A DNA stretch of 64,000 nucleotides, from the NCBI RefSeq assembly GCF_003315075.1, contig NZ_QNRJ01000001.1, positions 438,902-502,901 of the forward strand, given 5' to 3'. The notes under the pieces were generated by a model, which was not told the origin of the DNA, ran no database searches, and was given only the letters and a program-made list of their open reading frames with translations. The position numbers and the translations under genes are program-made. Shown piece by piece: positions 45,957 through 55,149 of the stretch (positions within the stretch are counted from its first letter, which is position 1; every line of letters begins with the position of its first letter). This DNA is from Rossellomorea aquimaris (lineage in GTDB: Bacteria > Bacillota > Bacilli > Bacillales > Bacillaceae_B).

Positions 45957-46838
45957 TCATTCAAATAAGGTTTCAGCTATATTTTGAATAGCCGCTTTTT
46001 CTCGTTCATCTTCCAGTTTATCAACGATTCCGCGTTGTATAGCCCTTTTTGCCGGTAAGTACACGGCTAAATCACAGGCATCCAATAGGGCACGTATGGA
46101 AGCCGCTTCCTCTGAAATTTGGCCATTTTTCACTTGAACCAATAAATCCGAAGACAAGTCTACAAATTGAGTAATAAGCTTAGAATCGGACAGCTTGCTT
46201 TGACTTTCAATCACACTCTTTAACGTTTCCCCTTCGATATATGGCACATCGATTACAACAAAACGATTTTTTAACGCTTCATTTAACGGGACCGTGCCTA
46301 CATACCCTTCATTGATGGCCGCTATTACACCGAATGTAGGGGCGGCTTTGACTATTTCCCCTGTAAATGGATTCGTTATACTTCTGCGGTAATCCAACAC
46401 ACCATTTAAGATCGGCAGCGTTTCAGGCTTGGCCATATTAATTTCATCAATATAAAGGAGATGCCCATTTTTCATCGCTTGAATAACAGGTCCCTCAATG
46501 AATTCAATGGTGTTTTTTCCGTCTCTTTCGCTGATTGTTTTATAACCCAGTAATGCTTCTGCATCTAAGTCAACCGAGCAATTTATACTGTGCATCGGTT
46601 GAGAGAAGATGGATGATAAGGTATCAGATAGCTTCGTTTTCCCTGAACCAGTGGGTCCCTTAAGAAGAAGATTTTTCCCTAAAGACAGAGAGATGATACT
46701 ATCTTCAATAATATAGTCTTCACTAGCGGTATACCCTCCTTCTCCAATTAATGAAGAATGCTCAGAAGAAGAGAATAATTGCTTTCTCTCGTTTATAATA
46801 TAAGTAACCGATTCTGGTAATAATCGTTCAACATTCAT
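45957..46838 (-). CDS. yojN: MoxR-type AAA+ ATPase
   Basis: A 293-residue AAA+ ATPase: Walker [18 protein letters not shown], Walker [21 protein letters not shown], and sensor-1 [20 protein letters not shown]. MoxR proteins work with VWA partners to remodel or load substrate proteins. It sits directly upstream of the VWA gene with adjacent stop and start. The ATG at 46838 follows AAGGA by nine bases; an in-frame ATG at 46862 lacks a site. Confidence 0.88.
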   Translation of the reverse strand: MNVERLLPESVTYIINERKQLFSSSEHSSLIGEGGYTASEDYIIEDSIISLSLGKNLLLKGPTGSGKTKLSDTLSSIFSQPMHSINCSVDLDAEALLGYKTISERDGKNTIEFIEGPVIQAMKNGHLLYIDEINMAKPETLPILNGVLDYRRSITNPFTGEIVKAAPTFGVIAAINEGYVGTVPLNEALKNRFVVIDVPYIEGETLKSVIESQSKLSDSKLITQFVDLSSDLLVQVKNGQISEEAASIRALLDACDLAVYLPAKRAIQRGIVDKLEDEREKAAIQNIAETLFE

Positions 46839-46975
46839 TTTAAGACATCCTTTCCATTTCACATACTAGACATTCTACATGTAATAACGCTTACACTGCA
46901 AAGGCTCTGCCTAATTTTGTTACGAAGAATATATTTTAGTCCTGGACTAGCAACCCATTGATATATCAAAATGTT

Positions 46976-47002
46976 AAAAAACACCCATTATCGGGTGCTT
47001 TT
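46976..47002 (-). terminator. Terminator of the tandem GNAT gene
   Basis: Minus-strand stem AGCACCC/GGGTGTT around a short loop with a T6 run. Confidence 0.75.
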
Positions 47003-47008
47003 CAGCTT

Positions 47009-47914
47009 CTATACTTTTAAATCATATCGAGTGAACCCTCGAGATACGTACATACCAGCTTTTTGATAAACGATGGTTGCGTCTGTATAGCTATCACTGT
47101 CGACTGATAGAGCTGCTGTAGTCATTCCTTCGTCTTTCAATTTTGAAAAAGTATAATAAAGCAAATAGTGGGCGAGCCCTTTCCGACGCCACTTTTTGCG
47201 AATCCCCAAATGGGTGATTTCCCCTAAATTTGTTTCATTGTTAACCGTGCAAAAGACAAAGCCTACAAGGTCATTCCCTTCTCTTAATACAAACCAGAGA
47301 TCAGGGTCAAATGAAGGACGAAGAAAACGCTTCTTAAATTCATCCAAGCTGGATGGATGATAATCAAAGTGGTCTGAGAACACCTCTTCAAATACCTGAT
47401 GAAGACTCTCAGCGTCGGTATCGGGATTGAAACTAGAAATACAGTAAGATGAAGAGACGGATGCAATAGATAGATCTTTTAGCTCTTTTTTCATCTGGAA
47501 CCAATAACGGGTTGGTATAAATCCATATTTCTCAAAAGCCTTCTTCTCTTCCTCAAGATTAGCAGAAAGGATAATGGTTTTTGAGTCGGAACTCGTTTCT
47601 TTCTTTCTCCTGGCTGATATAAAAAGCTCTTCTGCCAACTCACCTATATAGAGATCCATATGATCGTTTGGAAGGGCAATGAGTAATGAAGGTAAACGGT
47701 GATCTTTTTCAGTAAGAATGGAGATAGCTACTAAATTCCCATCATGCCACAGCCCTCTTCGGTCAGCTTCAGGAATAGATTCAATCATTTCTTGAATATC
47801 AGCCTCACTCGTTTGAACCTCTCCATATACTTCCGTTTCATAACTATTGAACAGGTTAATGAGAGATGCATGGTCCTCCATCGAAATGATTCGCTTACTA
47901 AAAGAGTGTTTCAT
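47009..47914 (-). CDS. Tandem GNAT N-acetyltransferase
   Basis: A 301-residue protein with two GNAT folds. The second is the clear one: FVLREGNDLVGFVFCTVNNE, then the acetyl-CoA loop LGIRKKWRRKGLAHYLLYYT and a C-terminal KAGMYVSRGF. The first half is degenerate, ending FEKYGFIPTRYWFQMKKEL. This layout resembles mycothiol-synthase-like acetyltransferases, but Bacilli do not make mycothiol, so the substrate is unknown. GGAG lies six bases before the ATG. Confidence 0.82.
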   Translation of the reverse strand: MKHSFSKRIISMEDHASLINLFNSYETEVYGEVQTSEADIQEMIESIPEADRRGLWHDGNLVAISILTEKDHRLPSLLIALPNDHMDLYIGELAEELFISARRKKETSSDSKTIILSANLEEEKKAFEKYGFIPTRYWFQMKKELKDLSIASVSSSYCISSFNPDTDAESLHQVFEEVFSDHFDYHPSSLDEFKKRFLRPSFDPDLWFVLREGNDLVGFVFCTVNNETNLGEITHLGIRKKWRRKGLAHYLLYYTFSKLKDEGMTTAALSVDSDSYTDATIVYQKAGMYVSRGFTRYDLKV

Positions 47915-47952
47915 TCTCTTCTCCCCATTTGCATCATATTTTAGTAGCCATC

Positions 47953-47990
47953 AAAAAAAGCCGGTCTCTTCATATTAGAAGAAACCAGCC
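47953..47990 (-). terminator. Terminator of the DUF6501 gene
   Basis: A 12-13-bp stem with two G-U pairs (47959-47971 with 47978-47990) and a T7 run on the minus strand. Confidence 0.8.
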
Positions 47991-48003
47991 AGAAAGGGGT
48001 GGC

Positions 48004-48207
48004 TTACACCTCTTCAAAGTACTCTTTGTAGAAGCCTCCCATTTTACCACTTTCATCAATGACGAAGTAATACTCTTCAGATTCGTTTTTCACTTCGTAT
48101 TCTTTTCCAATGGATAAAACATTTTCAACTGTATATTTCTTTGCGTCCGTATGTACACATTTTACCTTTTTCCCGGTATTGTTTTCCGTCCAAGTTTTGT
48201 GAATCAA
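48004..48207 (-). CDS. DUF6501-like small protein
   Basis: A 67-residue soluble protein: IHKTWTENNTGKKVKCVHTD, then YTVENVLSIGKEYEVKNE and a FYKEYF ending. It looks like a small beta-barrel protein common in Bacillaceae (DUF6501 as I recall), of unknown function. Start is TTG at 48207 with GGAGG eight bases upstream. It has its own terminator. Confidence 0.7.
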   Translation of the reverse strand: MIHKTWTENNTGKKVKCVHTDAKKYTVENVLSIGKEYEVKNESEEYYFVIDESGKMGGFYKEYFEEV

Positions 48208-48364
48208 TTCAATAACCTCCTTTATGAATGTACTATGCTAATAGTATATTCTTACAGAGCTATAAGTTCAACTACTAACTGATTTGTCATTTTTTTGTGA
48301 AACTACCACTTTTAATAAGAAAATATGGTATATTATAGGAGGAAATTGTAGGAGAGGTTCGATT

Positions 48365-48700
48365 ATGGTGAGAGACGGATTAAAAAGAATTGGTATGTTC
48401 ACTTTAGTATTAATGGTTTTTTACATGAGCACCCACCGACCTAATGAAGAACAATTTTATTCATGGCTTTTGGATGAATACAATATTGAATGTCATGAAT
48501 CTATAACCTGTACGAAGAAACTTGAAGGAAATTCTTATTCAACCCTGATTGAAACAGGCTCAAATGTTAAAAATGGCTACTTGCTATTTAACACAATCGG
48601 TAAAATATATGAGGATGAAAATGGCTCAAGGACCACAATTAAAGCGTTGGGTGTATTCGGGAAGTATTTTACTATAATAAAAGATGAACAAGATAGATAG
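48365..48700 (+). CDS. Small secreted or membrane-anchored protein (111 aa), unknown
   Basis: A 111-residue protein with one N-terminal hydrophobic segment (IGMFTLVLMVFYMS), then an extracytoplasmic domain with RPNEEQFYSWLLDEYNIEC and two Cys residues (about 41 and 47) that could form a disulfide. It vaguely resembles DUF4359-type proteins. The ATG at 48365 has GGAGAGG seven bases upstream; the frame extends upstream without support. A terminator overlaps its stop. Confidence 0.65.
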   Translation: MVRDGLKRIGMFTLVLMVFYMSTHRPNEEQFYSWLLDEYNIECHESITCTKKLEGNSYSTLIETGSNVKNGYLLFNTIGKIYEDENGSRTTIKALGVFGKYFTIIKDEQDR

Positions 48701-48738
48701 ACTGATTAAAGGAGAAGGCATCTTTGATCAGTCTTTTC
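48700..48738. terminator. Terminator between convergent genes
   Basis: gactgat (48700-48706) with atcagtc (48727-48733), extended by aaag/cttt, followed by TTTTCTTATTTT. Confidence 0.75.
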
Positions 48739-49365
48739 TTATTTTCTATAGCGTACCTTTTTCCATTTCGAAGTATTAGAGGTTTTTTTCAAGGTAATAA
48801 CAATACTGTACACGATAACCCCGATGAATAAAATGGAGAAAATGATTCCTGCCTTCACGCTCACTTCTTCCAGTAATCCCTGAAAACTTTTTGGAAAATA
48901 CCTCCCAATCTGAAAATACACAAATCCCCAAACAAAAGCAGACGGAAGAGCATATAAGAGAAACTTCAGGAAAGAAATCCCTTTAGACGTTCCTGCAATA
49001 TAAGGCATGAATAATCGGATGCCTGGTATAAAATAACTGAATGAAATGGCAAATGGACCATACTTATTTATCCATTTTTCACCATTGTCAATGAGTCTCC
49101 TTGATTTATCTCCCTTCATAAAGCGAGATATTAGTCTTGTTCCGAAGTATCGGCCATTTAAAAAGGCGAAGATTCCATAGGAGATTAATCCACTATACAT
49201 AAAGAAAAAGGAGGTATACGGGTTGAAATTTCTCCATTCAGATAAATATCCCGATAGTGCAGCAGCGAGTTCGTTAGGTACCGGTAATCCTAAAAAAACA
49301 ATCCAGCTAAAAAGAAACATGGCGATATATCCAAATTGATCGACCAATTGTAGTAAAACATCCAT
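48739..49365 (-). CDS. DedA-family membrane protein
   Basis: A 208-residue protein of the DedA/SNARE-associated family, linked to undecaprenyl-phosphate or phosphatidylethanolamine flipping. Family elements: FLGLPVPNELAAALSGYLS (re-entrant helix with the acidic residue), FLNGRYFGTRLI, and YFIPGIRLFMPYIAGTSKG with the conserved Arg, followed by the amphipathic second re-entrant segment. ATG at 49365 follows GGGGT; a GTG at 49383 has no ribosome binding site. Confidence 0.85.
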   Translation of the reverse strand: MDVLLQLVDQFGYIAMFLFSWIVFLGLPVPNELAAALSGYLSEWRNFNPYTSFFFMYSGLISYGIFAFLNGRYFGTRLISRFMKGDKSRRLIDNGEKWINKYGPFAISFSYFIPGIRLFMPYIAGTSKGISFLKFLLYALPSAFVWGFVYFQIGRYFPKSFQGLLEEVSVKAGIIFSILFIGVIVYSIVITLKKTSNTSKWKKVRYRK

Positions 49366-49406
49366 CGTACTACCCCATTTCACACAAAGCGACTATTTTC
49401 ACGTGC

Positions 49407-50213
49407 TTATCGCGCCTTTCTATTCACTACCCAGTATTGATAGGTTGAAAACGCTTGGAACCCTAACCTCTTAAGAATGGGAGCAGAGTGGCCGACTCTG
49501 GCCTGACAGGTAACAAACCGACATTGCGCACGTTTTGCCATTTCCAATCGATGGGCCACTAATGAAGAATATACTCCTTCATGCCTTGCTTCTTTTAGCA
49601 CCCCTCCTCCATTGAGGTATAGGAATTCATGATCACGGCTCAACCGATAATTTCCGTATCCAACGGGATGCCCCTCCTTATTGTAAGCTAATGTGAACCC
49701 ACCATCCGTTCCCCATTTGCTTATAAACTCTTTTCTTTGTTTAAAGATGACCGGCTTGTCTTCTTCCCGATATCCCCATATGGAGGAACTGATTTCTACA
49801 AGATCATGAATGTGAAGGTCACTTTCAACTGTAATGACTCTATGAGAAGGTGAATTGATGAAATGATTCTGATTCAGATCAAATACCAGTCCCTCATAAC
49901 GCTCTTCCATCATACCATCATGTGATTGGATGAACTGCTCTTCCTGATCGATAAGTGGCTCCCTGATCCACATACTAAAGGATTCCTTTCCATAAAAGCC
50001 TTCAATCACCTTCCATTTTTCATGAAGTTCATTCAAATCGTTTATAATGAATTTAGGTACCTTATTAGCAAAGACATTTTTCAACTGTTTGTTTTTGATT
50101 GCAACGATTCCCTCACTGTGTAAACTATCCACTTCACTCGGTATCAATCGATCTGGATAGTCCCAGTGATGTGATTCTATTGCAGTGAATAATAGATCAT
50201 CACTTACCTTCAT
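49407..50213 (-). CDS. GNAT-family acetyltransferase
   Basis: A 268-residue protein. The C-terminal part has GNAT features: LAYNKEGHPVGYGNYRLS, LYLNGGGVLKEARHEGVYSS (acetyl-CoA loop region) and HSAPILKRLGFQAFSTY. The N-terminal half is not recognised and may bind the substrate. GGGAGGTG precedes the ATG. It lies between DedA and a gamma-glutamylcyclotransferase gene on the same strand. Confidence 0.78.
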   Translation of the reverse strand: MKVSDDLLFTAIESHHWDYPDRLIPSEVDSLHSEGIVAIKNKQLKNVFANKVPKFIINDLNELHEKWKVIEGFYGKESFSMWIREPLIDQEEQFIQSHDGMMEERYEGLVFDLNQNHFINSPSHRVITVESDLHIHDLVEISSSIWGYREEDKPVIFKQRKEFISKWGTDGGFTLAYNKEGHPVGYGNYRLSRDHEFLYLNGGGVLKEARHEGVYSSLVAHRLEMAKRAQCRFVTCQARVGHSAPILKRLGFQAFSTYQYWVVNRKAR

Positions 50214-50252
50214 GACTTCACCTCCCGGAACTCATTCGTACATCTATTCTTA

Positions 50253-51122
50253 TTAGTCAAGAAGATTCTGCACCTGTTCTTCTGTCATCCCTATTCCAAC
50301 TAATTGTTGCTGTAATTTCTCATGATAGGACTTGCTTACATGTGGCCGACTGCCACGTAGAATCTCTTTTGCATAATGATCTGGGGGACAGGTTTCCTGA
50401 CACTTACCTTTCACAATAAAGGTCAATACGTCCTTGTAAAGCTTCCTGCCAATCCGTACGTCGATGAAAGCTGCTCTATACCATCCAGGGGCTACCCCTT
50501 CTCTCGTGAACAAGTATTCTACTGCTTGTTGAGGGAGATCATAAACTACCCCTTCCATTGTCCCTCCATCCTCAATAATGTCGCCCCGGCCACCATCATG
50601 TACTTTAAAGAGATACTTCATAGAATATCCTTCCAAAACTCCTCCACCAAGACAGTTTTTGAAATGGTGATCTACATGAGCTAATTTAAAACGCTCATCA
50701 TCCATGCACGAACCATACGCAAAATAAAGTATTCTATCAGGCTTGTCATTTAGAAACTGATGTACTTTCCAATCTCCTGATTGAATTTCTTCCTGGAACA
50801 ATTCTTCGTTTTCAGAATAATACACAAAAGCTTCCTGCGGTCCATTATCTGTTTGAACCAGTTTAAGCTTTCGTATATAAAGGTTGTCTTCACGTTCTTC
50901 GATGAAATCCTCCAATTCATCCAACGGTGATAATATACTGGAGTTAATTTTATATAATTTGCCATAAGTAGTCCCATTGCCTTCTTTTAGTGCGGGATAT
51001 CCTCTTTTTGTATCGTAAAGAACACCTTCCACCCAAGCTTGTTCCCTCATCAATATGGCTTCCTTTAATAAAAAATGATTGCTTTCGTGTTTTCTTAACG
51101 TCCCATAAACAAAAACGTACAC
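50253..51122 (-). CDS. ykqA: YkqA-like double gamma-glutamylcyclotransferase-fold protein
   Basis: A 289-residue protein with two GGCT-fold domains: VYVFVYGTLRKHESNHFLL at the N-terminus and ILYFAYGSCMDDERF near residue 145. The YGT/YGS loops bind the gamma-glutamyl group in active enzymes; second-domain Glu in DGGTMEGVVYDL may be catalytic. YkqA of Bacillus subtilis has the same two-domain layout. GTG at 51122 is the start, seven bases after AGGGG; an upstream ATG at 51170 gives no conserved sequence. Confidence 0.82.
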   Translation of the reverse strand: MYVFVYGTLRKHESNHFLLKEAILMREQAWVEGVLYDTKRGYPALKEGNGTTYGKLYKINSSILSPLDELEDFIEEREDNLYIRKLKLVQTDNGPQEAFVYYSENEELFQEEIQSGDWKVHQFLNDKPDRILYFAYGSCMDDERFKLAHVDHHFKNCLGGGVLEGYSMKYLFKVHDGGRGDIIEDGGTMEGVVYDLPQQAVEYLFTREGVAPGWYRAAFIDVRIGRKLYKDVLTFIVKGKCQETCPPDHYAKEILRGSRPHVSKSYHEKLQQQLVGIGMTEEQVQNLLD

Positions 51123-51252
51123 AGATAATCCCCTTCCTGTTGTTAACATAATTATATTATCGTTAATCATTTCTTAAGTCTTTCCTTTATTTTAGCAAAT
51201 AGTCTCTGAAGTTTCAGTTATCTACTACTCCTATTATACTTATGTATCCCTA

Positions 51253-51292
51253 TGAAAAGGACATTCCCGATGAATTGGGAATGTCCTTTTTA
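51253..51292. terminator. Terminator downstream of the acyl-CoA synthetase
   Basis: A 14-bp perfect stem (aaaaggacattccc 51255-51268 with gggaatgtcctttt 51277-51290). Confidence 0.9.
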
Positions 51293-51311
51293 AGGAAGCG
51301 TTTTCAAATCG

Positions 51312-52958
51312 TTAATTACTTTTAGGCAGGGCTGCTTCTTTCGCCTGCTCTCTTAAACGAAATTTTTGAATTTTCCCTGAAGCTGTCATTGGGTAGGAAT
51401 CAGTAAACTCGATATACCTTGGAATTTTATGACGGGATATCTTCCCTGTACAATATTCTCTAATCTCTTCTGGTGTTGCGGTTAGACCTTCCTTCAAAAT
51501 AATCCAGGCCATAACTTCTTCACCATAGACTTCATCAGGGATTCCAATGACTTGAACATCTAATACCTTTGGATGGGAATAAAGAAATTCTTCAATTTCT
51601 CTCGGATAAATATTCTCACCGCCTCGAATGATCATGTCTTTTAATCTTCCTGTAATTCTACAATAGCCGTGTTCATCCATGACCGCTAAGTCTCCAGTAT
51701 GCAGCCAACCTTCAGGATCTATGGCTAACCTGGTAGCCTCTTCATTCTTGTAGTACCCTTTCATGACGTGATACCCACGAGTACACAACTCACCCTGTAC
51801 CCCGTGGGGAAGTTCCCTGTTCGATCCAGGCTCTACAATCTTCACCTCTACATTTGGCAAGGCTTTTCCAACCGTTTCTACCTTTAATTCAATCGGGTCA
51901 TGGGTACGTGTCTGAGTAATGACAGGGGAAGATTCTGTCTGACCGTAGGCAATGGTTATCTCATCTGCCCCCATTTTATCCATGACGCCCTTCATGACTT
52001 CGATAGGACAGTTACTTCCCGCCATAATTCCAGTACGCAAATGGGAAAGATCGTATTGATCAAAGTCTGGAAGGTTCAACTCCGAAATAAACATGGTTGG
52101 CACCCCGTGAAGACCAGTACATTTTTCATCCTGCACCGTTTGCAGAACCTGTCTCGGATCGAACTCCTGTAATGGAACCATAGTAGCCCCAACCGATACA
52201 CATGCAAGTGTACCCAATACACAGCCGAAGCAATGGAAGAATGGAACAGGAATACATAAACGGTCTTCGTTCGTCAATCTCATGCACCCGGCAATATTAT
52301 ATCCATTATTTACGATATTAGAGTGAATAAGCATGACTCCTTTAGGAAATCCAGTCGTGCCTGACGTGTATTGCATGTTGATGGCATCATTGGGGGACAG
52401 GCTCGAAAGTCTTTCATCCAACTTCCCTTCCTCAACATCATTTCCTCTATCCATAATATCCTGCCAGCTATATGTACCTGGATATGCGTTCTCCCCTAAG
52501 ACAATGACATTCTTTAAATATGGAAGTTTTGAACTCTCCAATTCCCCGGGTTTAGACGTTTTCAATTCAGGACATATTTCATACAACATGTCTATATAGG
52601 AAGCCCCTCTGAACTCTTCCATCAAAATAATCGTTTTACTGTCGGATTGCTTTAATAAATATTCTAATTCAGCAGTACGATAATTAGTATTTACGGTTAC
52701 CAGTACAGCTCCCATTTTGCCCGTCGAAAACTGACTTACTAACCACTCAGGAGTGTTAGAAGCCCATATCGCGATATGATCTCCTTTATTGATCCCAAGA
52801 TCCATAAACCCCTTTGCAGCCTGCCTGCACTGTTGATTAAATTCATGATAAGACCATCTTAATCCTCTGTCTGCGTAAACGACCGCTTCAACCTCAGGCT
52901 GTATACGAGCTTTTTCTTCGAGTAATTCACCTACAGTTGTTTGTATTATCTCGGACAA
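51312..52958 (-). CDS. Acyl-CoA synthetase (AMP-binding, YngI-like)
   Basis: A 548-residue ligase that activates a fatty or keto acid as acyl-adenylate and then acyl-CoA. AMP-binding motifs: YTSGTTGFPKGVM, GYGQTESSPV-type IAYGQTESSPVI, WLHTGDLAVMD, and C-terminal GRLKDMIIRGGENIYP and the catalytic Lys in MTASGKIQKF. The sequence is close to Bacillus YngI, part of a leucine/fatty-acid degradation cluster; here it stands alone. Start is TTG at 52958 after AAGGGGG. Confidence 0.9.
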   Translation of the reverse strand: MSEIIQTTVGELLEEKARIQPEVEAVVYADRGLRWSYHEFNQQCRQAAKGFMDLGINKGDHIAIWASNTPEWLVSQFSTGKMGAVLVTVNTNYRTAELEYLLKQSDSKTIILMEEFRGASYIDMLYEICPELKTSKPGELESSKLPYLKNVIVLGENAYPGTYSWQDIMDRGNDVEEGKLDERLSSLSPNDAINMQYTSGTTGFPKGVMLIHSNIVNNGYNIAGCMRLTNEDRLCIPVPFFHCFGCVLGTLACVSVGATMVPLQEFDPRQVLQTVQDEKCTGLHGVPTMFISELNLPDFDQYDLSHLRTGIMAGSNCPIEVMKGVMDKMGADEITIAYGQTESSPVITQTRTHDPIELKVETVGKALPNVEVKIVEPGSNRELPHGVQGELCTRGYHVMKGYYKNEEATRLAIDPEGWLHTGDLAVMDEHGYCRITGRLKDMIIRGGENIYPREIEEFLYSHPKVLDVQVIGIPDEVYGEEVMAWIILKEGLTATPEEIREYCTGKISRHKIPRYIEFTDSYPMTASGKIQKFRLREQAKEAALPKSN

Positions 52959-53046
52959 ATGGATATCCCCCTTTATATGTATTCATGTTAAGCCTGGAAC
53001 CTTACAGTATAGGTAGTCAAAGAGGTTAAAGTTCCTTATGCGTGTA

Positions 53047-53074
53047 ATATTATCACAAAAATTAAAATTTTCAA
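53047..53074 (-). promoter_or_regulatory. Possible promoter of the acyl-CoA synthetase gene
   Basis: Minus-strand TTGAAA (53074-53069), 16-bp spacer and TAATAT (53052-53047). Moderate match, 90 bases upstream of the start. Confidence 0.4.
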
Positions 53075-53346
53075 ACTAATTAATCGTGATATTCTTTTGA
53101 CTTTTATGAATCTAAGGTGAATAGCGATCGATAGGAGTTAGATGACAAGTTTCTACATGACCTCGATGAGTCCAACTTTTTTATATAGACAAAAAACGTC
53201 TCCTCTAAACCTTTTTCTACATAATAACTAAAAATACTACTTTAGACGTAATTTATAAAAAAACCTTTTCAAATGAGTGTTTTCTATGTAGAATAAATAG
53301 AAAATATAGAAAATTCTATATTTTATACATTCCTGGGAGGTTGGTC

Positions 53347-53481
53347 ATGAAAATCTTAAGTAATGAACAGTTGGTGGCAGCTTATCGTGATGCTGAGAAA
53401 CAAGGGAATGATCAAGACTGGATTCTGCTTCTTAAGAAAGAAATTCGTAACCGAGGATTGAAGCCTTTTAGGAAATCTTAA
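53347..53481 (+). CDS. sda: Sda-like sporulation histidine kinase inhibitor
   Basis: A 44-residue protein: KILSNEQLVAAYRDAEKQGN then a second helix LLLKKEIRNRG. Size, LS(D/N)E-LL-type start and helical-hairpin pattern match Sda, the checkpoint peptide that binds KinA and blocks sporulation when DNA replication is disturbed. GGGAGG lies six bases before the ATG. A perfect terminator follows. Bacillaceae often have more than one Sda-like gene, so this may be a paralogue. No clear DnaA-box cluster was seen upstream. Confidence 0.8.
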   Translation: MKILSNEQLVAAYRDAEKQGNDQDWILLLKKEIRNRGLKPFRKS

Positions 53482-53540
53482 CAATGAAAATCAAAAAAGA
53501 ATACTAGCTTATATCTCACCCCCTGAGATGCAATTTTTAC

Positions 53541-53574
53541 GACAGACTCAACTTCACTTGAGTCTGTCTTTTTT
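53541..53574 (+). terminator. Terminator of the sda-like gene
   Basis: An 11-bp perfect stem (gacagactcaa 53541-53551 with ttgagtctgtc 53558-53568) followed by T6. Confidence 0.9.
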
Positions 53575-53591
53575 CATTTTTGAAACAGACG

Positions 53592-53723
53592 TTAACTATG
53601 CTTCTTACACTTGAATCCATGGTATTCCTCAATTTGTTTGAATTGCTTACTATCCAATAGCCCCATCTTATGAAATAGATATGAATACTGAATCACTTTT
53701 TTTGAATTGAAGTTCTTCATCAT
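53592..53723 (-). CDS. Small protein (43 aa), unknown
   Basis: MMKNFNSKKVIQYSYLFHKM starts a 43-residue basic protein ending in a Cys/Lys/His tail (GFKCKKHS). It has a strong ribosome binding site (AGGAGGGG, seven bases before the ATG). It is convergent with the sda-like gene. The YSYLFHKMGLLDSKQF stretch looks like a helix-loop-helix. No family recognised; no membrane helix. Confidence 0.55.
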   Translation of the reverse strand: MMKNFNSKKVIQYSYLFHKMGLLDSKQFKQIEEYHGFKCKKHS

Positions 53724-53812
53724 TACATCTCCCCTCCTTACTCATGTCCGAGAGTTTCCTTTGGTAAACTTTATTTTAGTTATCCATATTTTATTCTCTT
53801 AGTAAAAAAACG

Positions 53813-53862
53813 TGAAAAAAAAGCTGATTCATCATCCACTAATGGATGTATGAATCAGCCAA
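53813..53862 (-). terminator. odhAB terminator
   Basis: A 10-bp outer stem (gctgattcat 53823-53832 with atgaatcagc 53850-53859) plus inner catcc/ggatg, followed on the minus strand by a T8 run. Confidence 0.92.
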
Positions 53863-53894
53863 ACATTCATCTATTCTTATTCAATCAGGACTAC

Positions 53895-55130
53895 TTAGCC
53901 TTCAAGTAGTAAGTCTTCTGGATTCTCAAGTAAATCTTTCACCATTGCCAGGAATCCAACTGCTTCTTTCCCATCAATGATTCTGTGATCATACGATAAA
54001 GCAATGTACATCATAGGGCGATTTTCCATTGTATCTTTATCAATGGCCACTGGGCGAAGCTGGATTTTATGCATTCCTAAAATCCCAACTTGCGGTCCGT
54101 TTAAGATTGGAGTTGATAGTAATGAACCGAATACCCCACCATTTGTAATCGTGAATGAACCACCTTGCAGATCCCCAAGAGCTAATTTGTTGTTTCTGGC
54201 CTTAGTAGCCAGTTCCATAATTTCCCCTTCGATTTCTGCAAAGTTTTTGCGTTCACAATCGCGTACAACAGGTACTACCAATCCATCATCCGTAGATACG
54301 GCTACCCCAACGTCATAAAACTTCTTAAGGACAACTTCATCCCCATCGATTTCTGCGTTCACGTATGGGAACTTTTTAAGAGCTGCTACGACTGCTTTTG
54401 TAAAGAAACTCATGAAACCAAGTCTTACATCGTGGTCATCAAAGAATTTATCCTTTTTACGTTTACGCAGCTCCATTACTTTACTCATATCAATCTCATT
54501 AAACGTTGTAAGCATGGCAGCTGTTTGTTGAACCTCTACTAAGCGTTTCGCAATCGTTTGACGACGGCGTGACATCTTCTCACGAACAACCGGCTTTCCA
54601 TCATCTTTTTTCGCTGGTGCCTTCTTCTCTTGAACAGAAGGTTTAGATGGAGTCTCAGCCGGCTTACTGCTATAGGCTTCAATGTCTTGCTTACGAACAC
54701 GGCCTAGAGGATCTGTTGGCACATCGGAAAGATCGATACCTTTTTCACGTGCCAACTTACGGGCCGCAGGAGAAGCGATTGGACGATTCTTTTTGTCCTC
54801 TTTCGCTGGTGCTTCTTCGGTTGCCTCTTCTTTCTTCTCTTCCTGTTTAGGAGCAGGTGCTTCTTCTTTTGTATCAGAAGTGGCTGGAGCTTCTCCACCT
54901 GCACCAACAATGGCAATAACCTGACCGACTTCAACCGTATCGCCTTCATCAGCTTTAAGTTCTTGAATCGTACCTGCTTCTTCAGAAATGACTTCAACAT
55001 TCACTTTATCTGTTTCCAGCTCAACGATGTATTCGCCCTTTTCCACATAATCCCCTGGCTGTTTCAACCATTGGGCGATTGTACCTTCTGTAATTGATTC
55101 TGCTAATTCTGGAACTTTAATTTCTGCCAC
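53895..55130 (-). CDS. odhB: Dihydrolipoyllysine-residue succinyltransferase, E2 of 2-oxoglutarate dehydrogenase
   Basis: The E2 core of the TCA-cycle 2-oxoglutarate dehydrogenase complex (411 residues). An N-terminal lipoyl domain has the modified Lys in [11 protein letters not shown] (about 43), then an Ala/Glu/Lys-rich linker, an E1/E3-binding domain ([20 protein letters not shown]) and the catalytic domain ending in [13 protein letters not shown] with the HxxxD active site. GTG start with GGAGG eight bases upstream. 19 bases after odhA. Confidence 0.97.
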   Translation of the reverse strand: MAEIKVPELAESITEGTIAQWLKQPGDYVEKGEYIVELETDKVNVEVISEEAGTIQELKADEGDTVEVGQVIAIVGAGGEAPATSDTKEEAPAPKQEEKKEEATEEAPAKEDKKNRPIASPAARKLAREKGIDLSDVPTDPLGRVRKQDIEAYSSKPAETPSKPSVQEKKAPAKKDDGKPVVREKMSRRRQTIAKRLVEVQQTAAMLTTFNEIDMSKVMELRKRKKDKFFDDHDVRLGFMSFFTKAVVAALKKFPYVNAEIDGDEVVLKKFYDVGVAVSTDDGLVVPVVRDCERKNFAEIEGEIMELATKARNNKLALGDLQGGSFTITNGGVFGSLLSTPILNGPQVGILGMHKIQLRPVAIDKDTMENRPMMYIALSYDHRIIDGKEAVGFLAMVKDLLENPEDLLLEG

Positions 55131-55149
55131 TGTGATGTCCTCCTCTTTC

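Noticed and set aside
51293..51306. cre-like sequence aggaagcgttttca
   Set aside because: It lies at the 3' end of the acyl-CoA synthetase gene, downstream of its stop, where a CcpA role is unlikely.
53779..53787. DnaA-box-like ttatccata near the sda-like gene
   Set aside because: A single imperfect box, downstream of the gene; no cluster as expected for DnaA control.
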